From Bettongia penicillata ogilbyi (taxonomy: Eukaryota > Chordata > Mammalia > Diprotodontia > Potoroidae), in NCBI GenBank assembly GCA_023548195.1, contig JAJHZJ010000399.1:9935820-9999819 (forward strand): 64,000 nt of DNA, written 5' to 3'. The notes beneath the pieces are model-generated. The model did not search any database. It was not told the DNA's origin and worked only from the letters and a program-made list of their open reading frames with translations. The number at the start of each line of letters is the position of its first letter. The stretch's first letter is position 1. The position numbers and the translations under genes are program-made. Below, piece after piece: positions 33,400-46,365 of the stretch.

Positions 33400-33865
33400 A
33401 CTATACAACCTTCCAGTTGGAAAGGACTTCAAGACTCTAGCTTAGCCTACATGGGACAAAGCAATCTCAATGGCCCCTCTCCAATTCTACCTCTTGAATA
33501 ACCCTGTTCAATTTTCATATACTTCTAATTATAGAAGCTTTTTCTTTGGCTTGAGCTTAAACAGACCCCTTTGCAACTTATACCTACTGCTTCTAATTTT
33601 GTCTGCTGGGCCCAAGTAGGCAGCTTTCGTGTGCTTTAAGATAATTGAGATATCCCAATGATCTTTTGGTTTCTCCAGGTTAAACATCCCCCTTTCCTTC
33701 AGTCATTCTTTCTATGATATGTTCTCCAAGGCCGTCAAACATCTTAGTCTCTTTTCTTTGTATGCTCTCCTACTTATCAATATCATTCCTGAAATGTGGC
33801 ATGTAAAATAGAGCATGGTACTCCAGTTGTGCTTTGATGAGGACAGAGGAAAGCATTCACCGTGT
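33400..33865 (-). mobile_element. CR1/L3 LINE 3' region (minus)
   Basis: Complement landmarks in order: 'TTGGAAAGGACTTCAAGAC', 'CAACTTATACCTACTGCTTC', 'CTCCAGGTTAAACATCCCC', 'CCTGAAATGTGGCATG', 'GTACTCCAGTTGTGCTTTGA'. Confidence 0.75.
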
Positions 33866-33869
33866 TCTG

Positions 33870-34115
33870 AATAAAATAATCAATGACATTTGCGTAGTAC
33901 TTTAAAGTTTTCAAAATCTCTCACACCTATTATCTCATTTTGTCCTTGCAACAACCCTATGAGAGATACTACAGGGATTATTATCCCCATATTTTTTCTT
34001 TAGACATCAGGGATCTGGATCTCAGGGAAGTAAAAAGATTTACCCAGAGTAGCAGAGCTCTTTCTGATTTTAAATTTAGCATTGTACCTATTGCACCATA
34101 CTGCTTCTTAATGAA
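33870..34115 (-). mobile_element. MIR/CORE-SINE (minus)
   Basis: 'ATTATCTCATTTTGTCCTTG', 'CAACAACCCTATGAGAGATA', 'ATTATTATCCCCATATTTT' read as the complement of MIR. Confidence 0.7.
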
Positions 34116-34419
34116 ATCCATGCCACTTGTTGCTAACTCATGTTGAATGTGCAAAACACAAAAGATTTACTTTGCACAAAATGTTGCCAAGCCATGTATC
34201 CACCATCTTGTTTTCATAAAGTTTATTTTTTAATCAAGTGTAGAATTTTATATTTCTCTCTATTAAATTTATTATCTCTTATTGTGTAATTATTAAAACC
34301 TGTTCTGAATGGCATCCAATATGCCAGCTATTCTGCTTAGCTTTGTGTCATCCACAGTATTTACATGTGGTGATAATAATCAATAATAAGTAATAAATAA
34401 TGAGAGGGCATCCACATGT

Positions 34420-34665
34420 AATAGTAGATAGAGCACTAGGGTGAAGTCAGGAAGACCTGAATTCAGATTTGACCTCAGATACTTACTAGTTGTGTGACCC
34501 TAGTTGTGTGACCCTGGGAAAGTCACTTAACTTTGTTTGTCTCAGTTTCCTCATACGTAAAATTAGCTAGAGAAGGAAATGATAAACCTTTCTAGTATCT
34601 TTGCCAAAAAACACTGCAGTGTGATCGCAAAGAGTCCAGACACAATTGAACAACAAAATAAATAC
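34420..34665 (+). mobile_element. tRNA-derived SINE with RTE-type tail (marsupial MAR-like)
   Basis: Head: 'GGAAGACCTGAATTCAGATTT' region, 'TACTAGTTGTGTGACCCT', 'GGGAAAGTCACTTAACTTTG'. Tail: 'AGAGAAGGAAATGATAAACC', 'TAGTATCTTTGCCAAAAAAC', 'GCAAAGAGTCCAGACACAAT', 'TGAACAACAAA'. This tail form is the one seen on SINEs mobilised by RTE LINEs, abundant in marsupials. The 14-mer TAGTTGTGTGACCC is tandemly repeated near 34487-34515. Confidence 0.75.
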
Positions 34666-34835
34666 AGTGCTGACTATGTGCCAGGCACTGTGCTACATGC
34701 TTTATAAATGTTTTTTTGATTAAATTCTGGGAGGGAGATGCTATTGTTACCCCCATTTCACACCTGAGGAAACCAAGGCAAACAGAAGTTAAGTTCAGGT
34801 CACAGTGTTATGAAGTGTCTCAGGCAGAGGTTCTC
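34666..34835 (-). mobile_element. MIR-type SINE fragment (minus)
   Basis: 'CTATGTGCCAGGCACTGTGC', 'ACCCCCATTTCACACCTGAG', 'GAAACCAAGGCAAACAGAAG'. The rest of intron 5 to 35854 holds nothing I can name. Confidence 0.6.
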
Positions 34836-35854
34836 AAACTTATCTGGCTTACCACCCCCTTTAAAAAAAATTACTCAATGCATCCTGTAAATCTATTTTC
34901 TTTAATTCTTTAACATTTTTTTTGAAGTTCACATCGTTTCAAAAAATGAAAAAATACATATATTTTAAAAAGATGCATCTTAAAATTAATAATCTATTGT
35001 AAATCTGTGGAGTTTTTTCCTGTATTGAAATTTTGATTAAACAATATTGTCTTATGTAACAGTATAGTATTGTACTGTAAACAAGTCATTACATGGATGT
35101 ATTGCAGGTATTTTTTTGGACATTCATATGGTGGAGAGATTATACTTGCCATCAGAGGGTAATACTAATGGCAGATGTAGAAAAATTTCCCAACTATTAT
35201 ATGACTTTATTCAGGATGTTGACATATTCCTGTAATTCTTGCTACAAGGTGAGGTAGAGACAGCTGGTGGATAGCTTGCCTAAGCAGGGCAAAATGATCT
35301 AGGTAAGAAATAGAACAGGTTAGAGCTCTTGTGTCAGTCAGCAGTGATGATGAGGCCCCTGAGTGACTGTCCAAGTTTTAGCCTGAGTGAGATAGGGATT
35401 CCCAGTCTAGTAAGAGTATTATATTAAAGTACAGTTGGTTATTTGCTTTCTACTCCCCTACTTCTTTTCCTTCCCTTGTGAGGATACAAGCACGCACACA
35501 GAGTGTGTAGCTGTCCGATGGCTTAAACTTTCAGGGATATTTCATTGAACTCACATTTGCAGCATCCTATTAAAGAGAACCACTGGAAACCTGGAGAAAT
35601 TAGCCTAATAGTTATCTATTATTAATTGCATAACACACTACTTAAAGAAATTCTTAGGAGTTTTTCTTCTATCCCATTTATAATTATAAAAATGAGATGA
35701 CTGTAATACCTTTAATTGATCTGAAAAATAACTTGTTTTGGGCAAGGCAAGAATGCCAACAAATTTTTCATTGAAGACTATTCTAAGGAACACTTCAAAG
35801 CACTTTATTACAAAAATATTGTTCTAAAAATGTGATAATTTTCTTTTATGTCAG

Positions 35855-36010
35855 ATATGTTGGAGTATTGGTCAACTTCAGTCCCTCTGGCCAAAAGGAT
35901 CTGATATTAGACGTGTTCTCTGTGTCTTATCATGTTCTTTGTCATTGAAAATGTACCATCATTTTCTACAAAAGAGAAAGAATGATTCTCCAAAAACAGA
36001 CATATCTCAG
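35855..36010 (+). CDS. DDX60: DDX60 coding exon 6
   Basis: 156 bases, phase 0-0, residues 236-287, acceptor TTTTATGTCAG and donor CAG|GTCAGA. It encodes L-W-P-K-G-S-D-I-R-R-V-L-C-V-L-S-C-S-L-S-L then K-M-Y-H-H-F-L, nearly identical to the human block V-W-P-E-G-S-D-I-R-R-V-F-C-V. The downstream intron is 11.2 kb, the largest in the window, expanded by transposons. Confidence 0.95.
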
Positions 36011-36189
36011 GTCAGATTTAACTTTATTATTCAACATCTTTGCTTTCCACTTTAGAAATGGTATGCAATCTTAACAATTATTTTCTTTTAAAAATGTCTC
36101 CATTTCCATTAATTTTTCAAGATTATAGGAAAATATTTTCTTTGTGATAATTATTAAATACTTGTCAAAGAAATGAGTGAATGATCTGT

Positions 36190-37015
36190 CTGTCCTAGAG
36201 GCACCTCAAACTCAACATGTCTAAAACAGAACTCATTATTACTTCCCACTCCTTTATTGTCTGCACTTATTTGTTACTGTCAAATGGAATGATCATCCTC
36301 ATTCTTATTCTACTTGATTTCTCATTCTCACTCATTCTGTATATCTAAGTCACTCACAAATCTTGTTGTTTCTACCTTTGCTTATATATATCCCTTTTCT
36401 TCATTTATGCAGTCACAATCATTACTTCTTTTCTGGAATGTTGTTAGTCTTCTAATTGGTTTCCCTGATTCAAGTTTCTCCCTGTTCCAATTGATTCTCT
36501 ATTCAAGTGCCAAATTGTTTTTTCTTAAAGCATAGGTGACCATGTCACTCTCCTATTCAATAAAACACTGCAGCACTTATTACCTCCAGGATTGTCTTTT
36601 TGTCTTGATAATCTGACTCCTTTCTACCTTTCCATTTTTAGACTGTACTTAATTTCCATAGTTCAGCTGCATTGGTCAACTCAATATTCCTTGCTCCATA
36701 TCCCACCCCCATGACTTTGGATCAGTCATTTTTCATATTTGGAATTCTTTCTCTACTCACTTCTATCTCCCACTTTGCTTGGATTCGTTCAAAACTCACC
36801 TGAAATTCTATCAGCTACCAAGGTGCCTTTCCTCTGAGGTTACCTGCCATCTATTTTGTATATATCTCATATGCACATGAGTTTTAGCATGATGTCTCTT
36901 CCATCACAGTGTGAACTCTTTGAAAACAACCTTGTCTTGGCCATTCTTTGTACTCTCAAATGCTTAGAAAATGCCTAGCACACACAAAGTGCTTAAAAAT
37001 GCTTATTGAATGTGT
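36190..37015 (+). mobile_element. L2 3' portion
   Basis: 'GGCACCTCAAACTCAACATG', 'AAAACAGAACTCATTATTAC', 'CTCTTTGAAAACAACCTTG', 'TGCCTAGCACACACAAAGTG', 'AAAATGCTTATTGAATG'. A long, old L2. Confidence 0.7.
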
Positions 37016-37076
37016 GGCTTAAAATGTTATTCATGAGCAAAACTATCTTTGCATTTAGGAATCTTTATATGTGACT

Positions 37077-38236
37077 CATGAGGAGCAGAGTCAAGATGGT
37101 GGAGGGAATTGCCCAAGCTCTCCCCTAAACTGCTCCAAACTGGAGTGGCAGAACACACAAAAGAATGGAGTGAAAAATTTTCCAGAAGGTCAGCAGGAAA
37201 GGTCTGTTGTTCTTGAGTGAGAGTGGAACACAGTTCAGCACCAGCCACACCTCAGGAAACCTGCAGTAGGCCTTGGGGTACCTGAATCAGTGGCATAATA
37301 GTGGTTTCAAGATCCCTCAGCCCACAGAAAGTGAGAGGGTTCGATAATTGGTCAGAAGAAGATTGCAGGTATTACTTTGCTGACACTGGGGTTATGACTG
37401 TGTTGCCAATACTTGGATCTTGGTCACAATCCTGGGTTTTAGAAGCATTTGTATGCTAGAGCTTTCAGCCACGGAGCAGCTGGAACCCTAGTCATAATTC
37501 CATGGTGGAAAAATATTTGTGATCACTCATAAAACAGAGTATAGGACAGGAGAGCAGTAAACATAGGTCTCCTTAGATCATACTACCTTAGAAGAACAAA
37601 AAACTTACAGATCCCTAGAATTATCTCTGAAAACATCTGCTAAAAACCCTGAAGTTTGGGACAGTGTCCTTTCCACTCTGGAAACAGATCCCCATGTTAG
37701 GATAGAATTAAAAGTGAAGAAAAAGACTAGAAAAAGGAACAAACAGTAGAAAAAGATCCTGATTTTAGAGAGTTATTATGGTGACAGAGAAGTTCAAAAC
37801 ACAAACTCAGAAGAAGATAGCAAGTCAAAACTGCTGCATCCAAAGTCTCAAAGAAAAATATGAATTGGTTTCAGGACATAGAAGAGCTCAAAAACAATTT
37901 TAAAAATCAAGTAAGAGAAGTAGAGAAAAATTTGGAAAGAGAAATGAGAGGAATTCAAGAAAATTTTTTTTAAAACAGCCAACAGATTCTTTAAGAAGGC
38001 ACAAAAATACTGAAGAAAATAATACTTTAAAACACAAAATAAGCCAAATGGCAAAAGAGGCACAGGAATCCAGTGAAGAGAACACCCTAAAAACAGAATT
38101 GGCCAGATGGAAAAGATACACAAAAATTGACTGAAGAGAAAAACTCCTTAAAAGAAGAATTGGCCAAATAAAAAGAGGTGAAAGAGCTCACTGAAGAAAA
38201 TAATTCTTTAAAAATTAGAATTGAGGGAGTGAGTGA
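37077..38236 (+). mobile_element. Outer L1, 5' part (5' UTR and ORF1 N-terminal half)
   Basis: Begins with an L1-like 5' end (GAGTCAAGATGGTGGAGG), then old 5' UTR and ORF1 coiled-coil text (37860-38236: 'GACATAGAAGAGCTCAAAAAC' region, repeated 'GAAGAAAA(T/C)A' units). It is interrupted at about 38237 by another L1; its ORF1 resumes at 42288. Old and frameshifted. Confidence 0.75.
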
Positions 38237-41200
38237 GAGAGAATCACAGAACCCCAGGTAACAGCAGCAGCTGCTCCTGCGACTATCAGTCCTCAGATTA
38301 AATGCTGCTGAGGACATACACAGGGTAAAGGTAAGAGATTGGAGCAGAATATATTATGCTTCAACTGATGTAAAAAAAAAGCAGGGGCAGCAATATTAAT
38401 CTCAGATAAAGCAAAAGCAGAAAGAGATCTAATCAAAAGAGATAAGGAAGGAAACTATATCCTACTAAAAGGCACCATATCATTACTAAATATTATGCAC
38501 CAAGTGGTATAGTATCCACATTCTTAGAGGAGAACTTCAGGTAGTTACAGGAAGAAATAGCAAAACTATACTAATGGGGGACCTCAACCTCCCCTTCTCT
38601 GAACTTGATAAATGTAACCTCAAAATAAAAAAGGAAGAAGTTAAGGAGGTGAATAAAACTCTGGATAAGGTAGATATGATAGATCTCTGGGGAAAATTGA
38701 ATGGGGATTAGAAAGGAACATGCCTTTTTCTCAGTGGTACATGGTACATATACAAAAATTGACCAGGGCATAAAGACCTCACAATCCGGTGCAGAAAGGC
38801 AGAGATAGTCAATTCATCATTTTCAGATTAATGCAATGAAAATTATATGTAATAAAAGGCCATGACAAAATCTACTAAAAATTAATGGGAAACTAAATAA
38901 TCTAATCCTAAGGAATGAGTGAGTCAAACAACAAATCATAGAAACAATCAATAACTTCATTCAAGAGAATGACAAAAATGAGACAACATACCAAAGCATT
39001 TGGGATGCTGCAAAACAATTCTTAGGGGAAGTTTTATATCATTCAACATATACATGAATAAAATAGAAACAGAGGAGATCAGTGAATTGGGCATGCAGCT
39101 AAAGAAGCTAGAAAAAGAACAAACTGAAAATCCCCAGGTAAATAGTTAGAAATAGTTAGAAATACTGAAAACCAAAGGAGAGATTAATAAAATTGAAACT
39201 GAGAAAATTATTGAACTAATAAATAAAACTAAGAGTTGGTTTTATGAAAAAAAAGCAATAAAATTGATAAATCTTTAGTCAATTTGATTAAAAAAAGAAA
39301 GAAGAAAATCCAATTACCAGTATCAAAAATTGAAACGGGTGAATTCACCTCCAATGAGGAGGAAACTAAAACAGTAATAAGAAATTACTTTGCCCAATGG
39401 TATGCCTTTGATGATCTGAGATGGATGAATATTTTAAAAATATAAAAATTGCTCAGATTTACAAAAGAGGAAGTTAAATACTTAAATAACCTCATCACAG
39501 AAAAAGAAATTGAACAAGTCATCAATGAACTTCCTAGAAAAATGTCTCCAGGGCCAGATGAATTTACATGTGAATTCTATCAGATGTTTAAAGCATAGTT
39601 AATTCTAATACTATATAGATTGTTTGGGAAAATTGATGAAGGAGTCCTACCAAATTCTTTTTATGATACAAATATGGTTCTGATACCTAAACCAGGAAAA
39701 GCCAAAACAGAGAAAGAAAATTATAGATCAATTTCTCTAATGAATATAGATGCAAAAATTTTAAATAAGATATTAACAAAAAGAATACAGCAATTTATCA
39801 TGAGAATAATACATTATGATCAGGTAGGATTTATACTATAAGTGCAGGACTGGTTCAATATTAGGAAAACTATCAGCATTATTGATCATATGAACAACAA
39901 AACTAACAGAAACTATATAGTTATCTCGATAAATGCAGAAAAAACTTTTGACAAAATACAACACCTATTCCTATTGAAAGCACTTGAGAGCATAGGAATA
40001 GATGGAGTCTTCCTTAAAATAAGGAACACTATCTACCTAAAACCATCAGTAAGCATTATATGCAATTGGAGAGAAGCTAGATACATTTCCAATAAGATCG
40101 GGGTGAAACAAGAACGTTCATTATCACTACTGTTATTCAATATGGTACTAGAAATGTTAAGAAAAGCAAAAGAAATTGAAGGAATTAAAATAGGCAAAGA
40201 ACAATATAAGTTATCACTCTTTGCAGATGATACTATGTTATATTAGAGAATCTAAGAGGATCAAGTGAAAAAACGACTTGAAATAATAAACAACTTTTCT
40301 AAGTTGCAAGGTACCAAATAAGCCAACATAAATCATCTGCATATATTACTAACAAAGCCCAAAAGCAAGAGATAGAAAGAGAAATCCCATTTAAAGCTAC
40401 AGTAAATGCTATAAAATATCTGGGAGTCTACCTGCCAAAACAAACGCAGGGACAATATGAACACAATTATAAAACACTTTTCTCACAAATAAAGTCAGAT
40501 CTAAGTAAATGGAAAAACATCAGTTGCTTGTGGGAGGTTAAGCTAATATAATAAAAATGACAGTTCTACCTAAATTAATTTGCTTATTTAGTCTTATGCC
40601 AATGAAACTACTAGGAAATTATTTTCTAGAGATAGAAAAGACAATATCAAAATTCACCTGGAAGAACAAAAGGTCCAGAATATCAAGGAAATTAATGAAA
40701 AGAAATTGTAGGGAAGATGGCCTAGTCCTACCAGATCTAAAATTGTATTATAAAACAGAAATTATCAAAATCGCATGGTACTGACTAAGAAATAGAGGGA
40801 GAGACCAGTGGAATAGTTTAGATACTCAAGACACAGTAGTGAATGAATATAGCAGTCTACTGTTTGATAAACCCAGAGACCCAAGTTTCTGGGATAAGAA
40901 CTCACTGTTTGACAAAAACTGCTAGAAAAAGTTGATAATAGTGTGGCAGAAACTTGGTATACACCAATACCTGACACCATATACAAGAATAAAGTCCAAA
41001 TGGACACATGATCTAGGCATCAAGGCTGATATTATAAATAAATTAGGGGAGTAAGGAATAGTGTATTTCTCCCATTTATGGAGAATGGAGAAATTTATGT
41101 GCAAACAAGAGATAGGGAGCATTATGAAGTGCAAAATGGATAATTTTGATTACATTAAATTGAAAAGGTTTTGCACAAACAAACCCAATGCAACCAAGAG

Positions 41201-42287
41201 TAGGAGGGAAGCAGAAAACTGGGAAAGAATTTTTGTAACTAGTTCATGTGATAAGGGCCTCATTTCTAAAATACATAGAGAAATGGGTCAAATTTTCAAG
41301 AATACAAGTCATTCCCCTGTTGATAAGTGGCCAAAGGATATGAACAGGGAGTTTTCAGAGGAAGAAGTTAAAGCTATCTATAGTCATATGAAAAAGTGCT
41401 CTAAATCATTATTGATTAGAGAAATGCAAATCAAAATAACTGTTAGGTTCCACATCACACCTATCAGATTGGCTAACATGACAAAACAGGAAGATGACAA
41501 ATGTTGGAGAAAATGTGGGAGTGCTGAAACACTAATTCCTTGTTGGTGGAGCTGTGAGCTAATCCAACCATTCTGGAGAGCAATTTGGAACTCTTCCCAA
41601 AGGGTTACAGAAATGTGTATACCATTTAGCCTAACAAATATCACTTCTAAAACTATAGCCCAAAGAGATCATCAAAATGGGAAAAGGTCTCACATGTACA
41701 AAAATGTTTATAGCAGCTCTTTTTGTGCTGTCCAAGAACTGGTAACTGAGGGGATGCCCATCAACTGGGAATGATTGAACAAGTTGTGGTACATGAATGT
41801 AATGGAATACTATTATGCTATAAGAAATGATAAACAGGAAGACTTCAGAGAGGCCTGGAAGGACTTACATGAACTGATACTTAGTGGAACGAGAAGAACC
41901 AGGAGAACGTTGTGCACAGTCACAGCCACAGTGTGCAAGCACTGTTTCTGATAGATTTATCCCTTCACAGTAATGCAAGGACCTAACACATTCCCAAAAA
42001 ACTTTTGAGGCAAAATGCCATCCACGTCCAGAGAAAGAGCTGTGGAATCAGAAGGTAGAATGAAGCACAATATTTTCTCTTTTGTCATGTTTTGTTTTGT
42101 TCTTTCTCATGGGTTCTACCATTCATTTTAATTCTGCTATTCAACATGACTAAATGAGAAGATGTGGTTAATGAGAATGTATGTGTAGAACCCATATAAG
42201 ATTGCATGCCACCTCAGGGATGGATAGGGAGAAAATCTAAAACTTATGGAAGTAACTGTAGAAAACTGAAAACAAATTAATTCTAAC
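38237..42287 (+). mobile_element. Inner L1, 5'-truncated, nested in the outer L1
   Basis: Truncated L1 starting near the endonuclease region of ORF2, running through reverse transcriptase and a marsupial-type 3' UTR to about 42285. The outer-L1 sequence 'AAATTAGAATTGAG' followed by GAGTGAGTGA occurs on both sides (38212-38236 and 42288-42308), consistent with a target duplication of about 20 bases. The 3' end lacks a long A run. Confidence 0.8.
38310..41776 (+). pseudogene. L1 ORF2 (endonuclease/reverse transcriptase), disrupted
   Basis: Remnant of the L1 ORF2 polyprotein in several frames. An endonuclease part spans about 38310-38780, and reverse transcriptase blocks lie at 39620-39841 and 39842-40246. 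The latter ends in L-F-A-D-D-T-M-L-Y, with the catalytic FADD at 40220-40231. The C-terminal region spans 41061-41774 and includes a C-W-R-K-C-G...L-I-P-C-W-W-S-C pattern. Multiple stops and frameshifts mean it is not functional. Confidence 0.85.
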
Positions 42288-44520
42288 AAATTAGAATTGA
42301 GTGAGTGAAAGCTAATTACTCTATGAGACATCAAGAATCAAACAAAATCAGAAGAATGAAAGAAATAGAAGAAAATGTGAAATAGCTCAATAGAAAACAA
42401 TTGACCTGGAAAATAAAACCAGAAGGAATAATTTAAGAATTATTGGACTACCTGAAAGCCATGATGAAAAAAAGAGTGTGGGCATCCTCTTTCAAGAAAT
42501 TTTCAAGGAATTGCCCTGATATTTTAAAACCATAGGATAAATGGAAATTGAAAGAAGCCATTGATCAACTTCTGAAAGAGATCCCCAAATGAAAACTTCC
42601 AGGAATATTATAGCCACATACCAGACCTCCTAGGTCAAGGAGAAAATTTTGCAAGCAGTCAAAAAGAAACAATTCAAATATTGTGGAATCACAGTTTAGT
42701 AGTTTCTGCATTAAAGTATCTGAGGGCTTGGAATATGATATTCTGGAGGGTGAAAGAGCTAGGAATATAACCAAGAATCACCTACCCAGCAAAACTGAGT
42801 ACAGTTCTTAAGAGGAAAAATAGATATTCAGTATCCAATAGAGGATTTTCAAACATTTCTGATGAAAAGATCATAGTTGAAAAGAACATTTGACTTTCAA
42901 ATACAAGAGTTATGAGGATAAAAAGAAAATATAAATCATAAGGGAATCAATAAAGTTAAAATGTCTACATTTCTACAAAAGAAAATGATACTGGTAACTC
43001 TTAAACACTTTTTTACTATAAAGACAGAAGAAATACACATAAGAGAACACCAATATGAATTGAATATGATGGGATGGGTTATGAAAGAAAATAAAGGATG
43101 AGAAAGAGAAATGCACTGGGTGAAGGGGAAAGAGAGAAATAGAATGGAATAAATTATCTGACATGAAAGAAGAGCTTTTACTGTGGAGGGGAAGATGAGG
43201 GCTTAGGGGAAAGCATGTGAACCTTATTCTCAAAGGAATTGACACAAAGAGGGAATAACATGCACTCTGTTAAATATAGAAAGCTATCTTACCATCCAGT
43301 AAATAGTAGGAGAAGAGGATAAGGGAAGGGGTGAGGGTGGGGCTGATAGCAGAGAGAGCAGATGGGGGAAGTAAAACTAAGAAGCAAAACATTTTTAAGA
43401 ATGGATAGGGTGAAAGGAGGGAGTGGGATAAACAAGAGGAAAATAAGATGGAAGAAAAATATAGTAAGCATAAAATTTATTGAAAAAATTATTGCAAGTT
43501 TCTTTGATAAAGGCCTTATTTCTCAAATACATAGAGAATTGAGTAAAATTCACATGTATAAGAACTATTCCTCAACTGATGAATGGTCAAAGGATATGAA
43601 CAAGAAGATTTCAGACAAAGTAGTCAAGGCTATCTATACTCATAAAAGTGCTCTAAATCACTATTGATTAAGGAAATAGCAAATTGTTAAAACAATCGTG
43701 AGCTACCACCCCACACTTATCAGATTGGCTAGTATGACAGAAAAGGAGAATGACAAATGTTGGAGGGGGTGTGGGAAAATTGAGACAGTAATGCATTGTT
43801 GGTGAAGTTGTATACTGATTCAATCATTCTGTAGAGCAATTTGGAACTATGCCTAAGGGGCATCATACTTATCCTTTGACCCAGCAAAACCACTACTAGG
43901 TCTATATCCCAAAGATATTTACATATATATCTATAGGAACAAGCCTACATGTATGAAAGTATTTATAGCAGCTCTTTTTTTGTGTGTTGACAAAGAATTG
44001 GAAATTCAAGGGATGCTTATCATTTGGGGAATGGCTGAACAAGTTGTTGTATATGATTGCGATGGAATACTGTTGTGCTATAAGAAATGATGAATGGAAT
44101 GCTCTCAGAAACCTAGAAAAATTTACATGAACTGATGCAAAGTTAAAGGAGAAGAATATTGTGTATAGTAACAGCAATATTGTATGATTGTCTATTGTGA
44201 ATGACTCATTACTTACTCAGCAATACAGTGATCCAAGACAATTCTGAAATATATGAAGAAAAATACTATCCATCTCCAGAGAAGGAACTGATGGAGTCTG
44301 AATACAGATCAAAGCATCCTTTTTCTATATTTTATTTTTTTTGTGCTTGTATTTTCTTTTATGACATGACTAACATGGAAATATGTTTTGTATGCCTGAG
44401 AATGTATATCAAATTGCTTGCCTTCTCAAAGGGAGGGGGAAGAAGAGAATTTGGAACTCAAATATTTTTAAAATCAAATGTTAAAAATGTTTTTACATGT
44501 AATTGGGAAAATGTTAAATC
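42288..44520 (+). mobile_element. Outer L1, 3' part, with internal deletion of most of ORF2
   Basis: Resumes ORF1 at 42288, continues through the post-ORF1 spacer (42915-43460), then passes at about 43465-43475 directly into the ORF2 C-terminal tail ('AAAATTTATTGAAAAAATTA' then text matching 41250-41400), and ends with an L1 3' UTR near 44520. Endonuclease and reverse transcriptase regions are missing. Confidence 0.7.
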
Positions 44521-44934
44521 ATGTATGACCTACTTATAGTTTATGTGTTTCAAAACTTCCCGACTCACAGTAAAAGAGACAAAGCTTTTTATCTCAAAGA
44601 AGCATTGTTTCACCAATATCTTTGTTGGGGATACTCCACAGGGAATTCAACTGGTCTAGACTAAGAAGAGCCAGTGAGTACATTCATCCAGTTATCTCCA
44701 CAGGAAGATAATATATTTTATTTTATTGATTTTATTAATCTTTTCATACTTCGATGGATCTGCACATAGAGATCCAGCCTTCATTTCTCATTCTGCATAA
44801 TTATTATCCATCTTCTTCTGTGACTCTTCCACACCAATTTCCCTCAAAATGCAAGAACCTTTTCCTGTTCTAAAAAAAATTGATCATCAATACAATTCAT
44901 AATTCTTGTAATGACACACATTTAAATGAATTCA

Positions 44935-45180
44935 ATTTTTCACGTTTATTTATTTATTTATTTTCAGTGTTCTGCAATCCCTACCATACAACCTCGATCT
45001 TTTCTTTCCCTCTCTCTCCCCCACCTTCCTCCTCCCTCCACAAGATGGCATACAATTTTATATAGGCTCTATACATGCATTCCTATTAAATATATTTTTA
45101 CCATAGTCATGTTGTATGGAAGAATTAAAAGGAATGAGAGAAGTCATATAACAAACCAAAATGTAATACAAAAGAAAATG
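44935..45180 (-). mobile_element. L1 3' end, heavily 5'-truncated (minus)
   Basis: Complement of the L1 3' UTR seen at 42070-42285: it opens with a (TTTA)n run at 44946-44964 (the tail), then 'CAAGATGGCATACAATTTTA', 'CATGCATTCCTATTAAATAT', 'CATAGTCATGTTGTATG'. Confidence 0.7.
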
Positions 45181-45329
45181 CTCTCCTACAATCTGCAATT
45201 GAATTCCATATTTCTTTCTCTGGATATGGAAGTCATTTTGCCTTAAAAGACCATTGGGAATTATTTAATTCCCTTGCATTGCACTGAAGTTCTAACTCTA
45301 GCAGAAAAAAAGGCTCGCACACTGTGGTT

Positions 45330-46030
45330 GTTGTTGTGTAGAAATGAATTCACTGTGATGCAAAAATTTCCTATCAACTTTTTACTCACTCTTTACTGAG
45401 TTTGCATCAGAATTTTCTTTTGGGGGGAGGAGGAGTCCCTTCATCCTCACCCATTTTTCTTCATTTGTGATAAGTGTGTATTTTTCCTGATCCTGCTATT
45501 TACTGACTTAAAATAATTTCTAAAGTTCTTTACAGATTTAAAAATAACTCTCATGCTTGATGATTTTAATTGCAGTATAATATTCCAATCATATGAATTT
45601 ACACAATTTCCTTAATGTTTAGTTATTTAGGAATAACTGCTTCTAGATTTTTAATCTTTACTTTTGCAGTTTCACATGATATGATGAAAATCTTTCAAAA
45701 ATATCTCTTTAAAATAAAAAAAAATTCTGTTTATCCCTAATCAAAGAATTATTGTGTCAAAGGATGTGATCATTTATGCAATTTTTATTAAATGCTGTGA
45801 GACGGCTCTACAAACTCCAACACAAACCACAAAAATCTACAAGTTTCCAATTCCAACATCTATTCAAATGTTCTCCACAATTCTTATAATATTGAGTTTT
45901 GTTGCTTTAATTATTTTTGATAATTTGATGATTGTGAGGTGCTACCTCAGTTCATTTTAATTTGTCAGTCTTTGGCAATTATTAAGGCAACTTTTCTTTA
46001 AGAATCATCGAATACATATAGTTGCTTAAA
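45330..46030 (-). mobile_element. Very old L1-like fragment (minus)
   Basis: 'GCAGTATAATATTCCAATCA' and 'GAGGTGCTACCTCAGTTCAT' resemble complements of the ORF2 tail and 3' UTR. Diverged; assignment by a few landmarks only. Confidence 0.4.
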
Positions 46031-46365
46031 GATTAGAGAACATGTAGTACATGTATTTGTTACTTGTTTTGGTGACATGAACTCCAATGCAGTTTGTTGA
46101 TAACTATGGACTCCTTCTCTGAATAATGGTTTTAGATGCATAGAATGAAATACCTAAGATTACAGTGGATATCAATTATATTGAAATAGTTATCAAAATA
46201 CTAAAGAAAAAATACAAAAAAAATCCCAAGCAAATTCATGGATTCCAAATCAGTAACCACTGATTTTGTTCAACTTGCTACCTAGTATAAGCATTCTTTC
46301 AACAATTTTCCTAACAGCTTGACATACAATTAATGAATTCTTCCAGTCACAGAGAGCACAGTCAC

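Larger units (their letters stand above)
37860..42915 (+). pseudogene. Outer L1 ORF1, split by an inserted L1
   Basis: ORF1 remnant in two pieces. 37860-38236 is the coiled-coil region. 42288-42915 is the rest, with recognisable '(N)NLRIIGLPES' equivalent near 42425-42465 and the C-terminal 'RITYPAKLS' equivalent near 42775-42800. Both pieces have stops and frameshifts, besides the 4-kb insertion between them. Confidence 0.7.
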
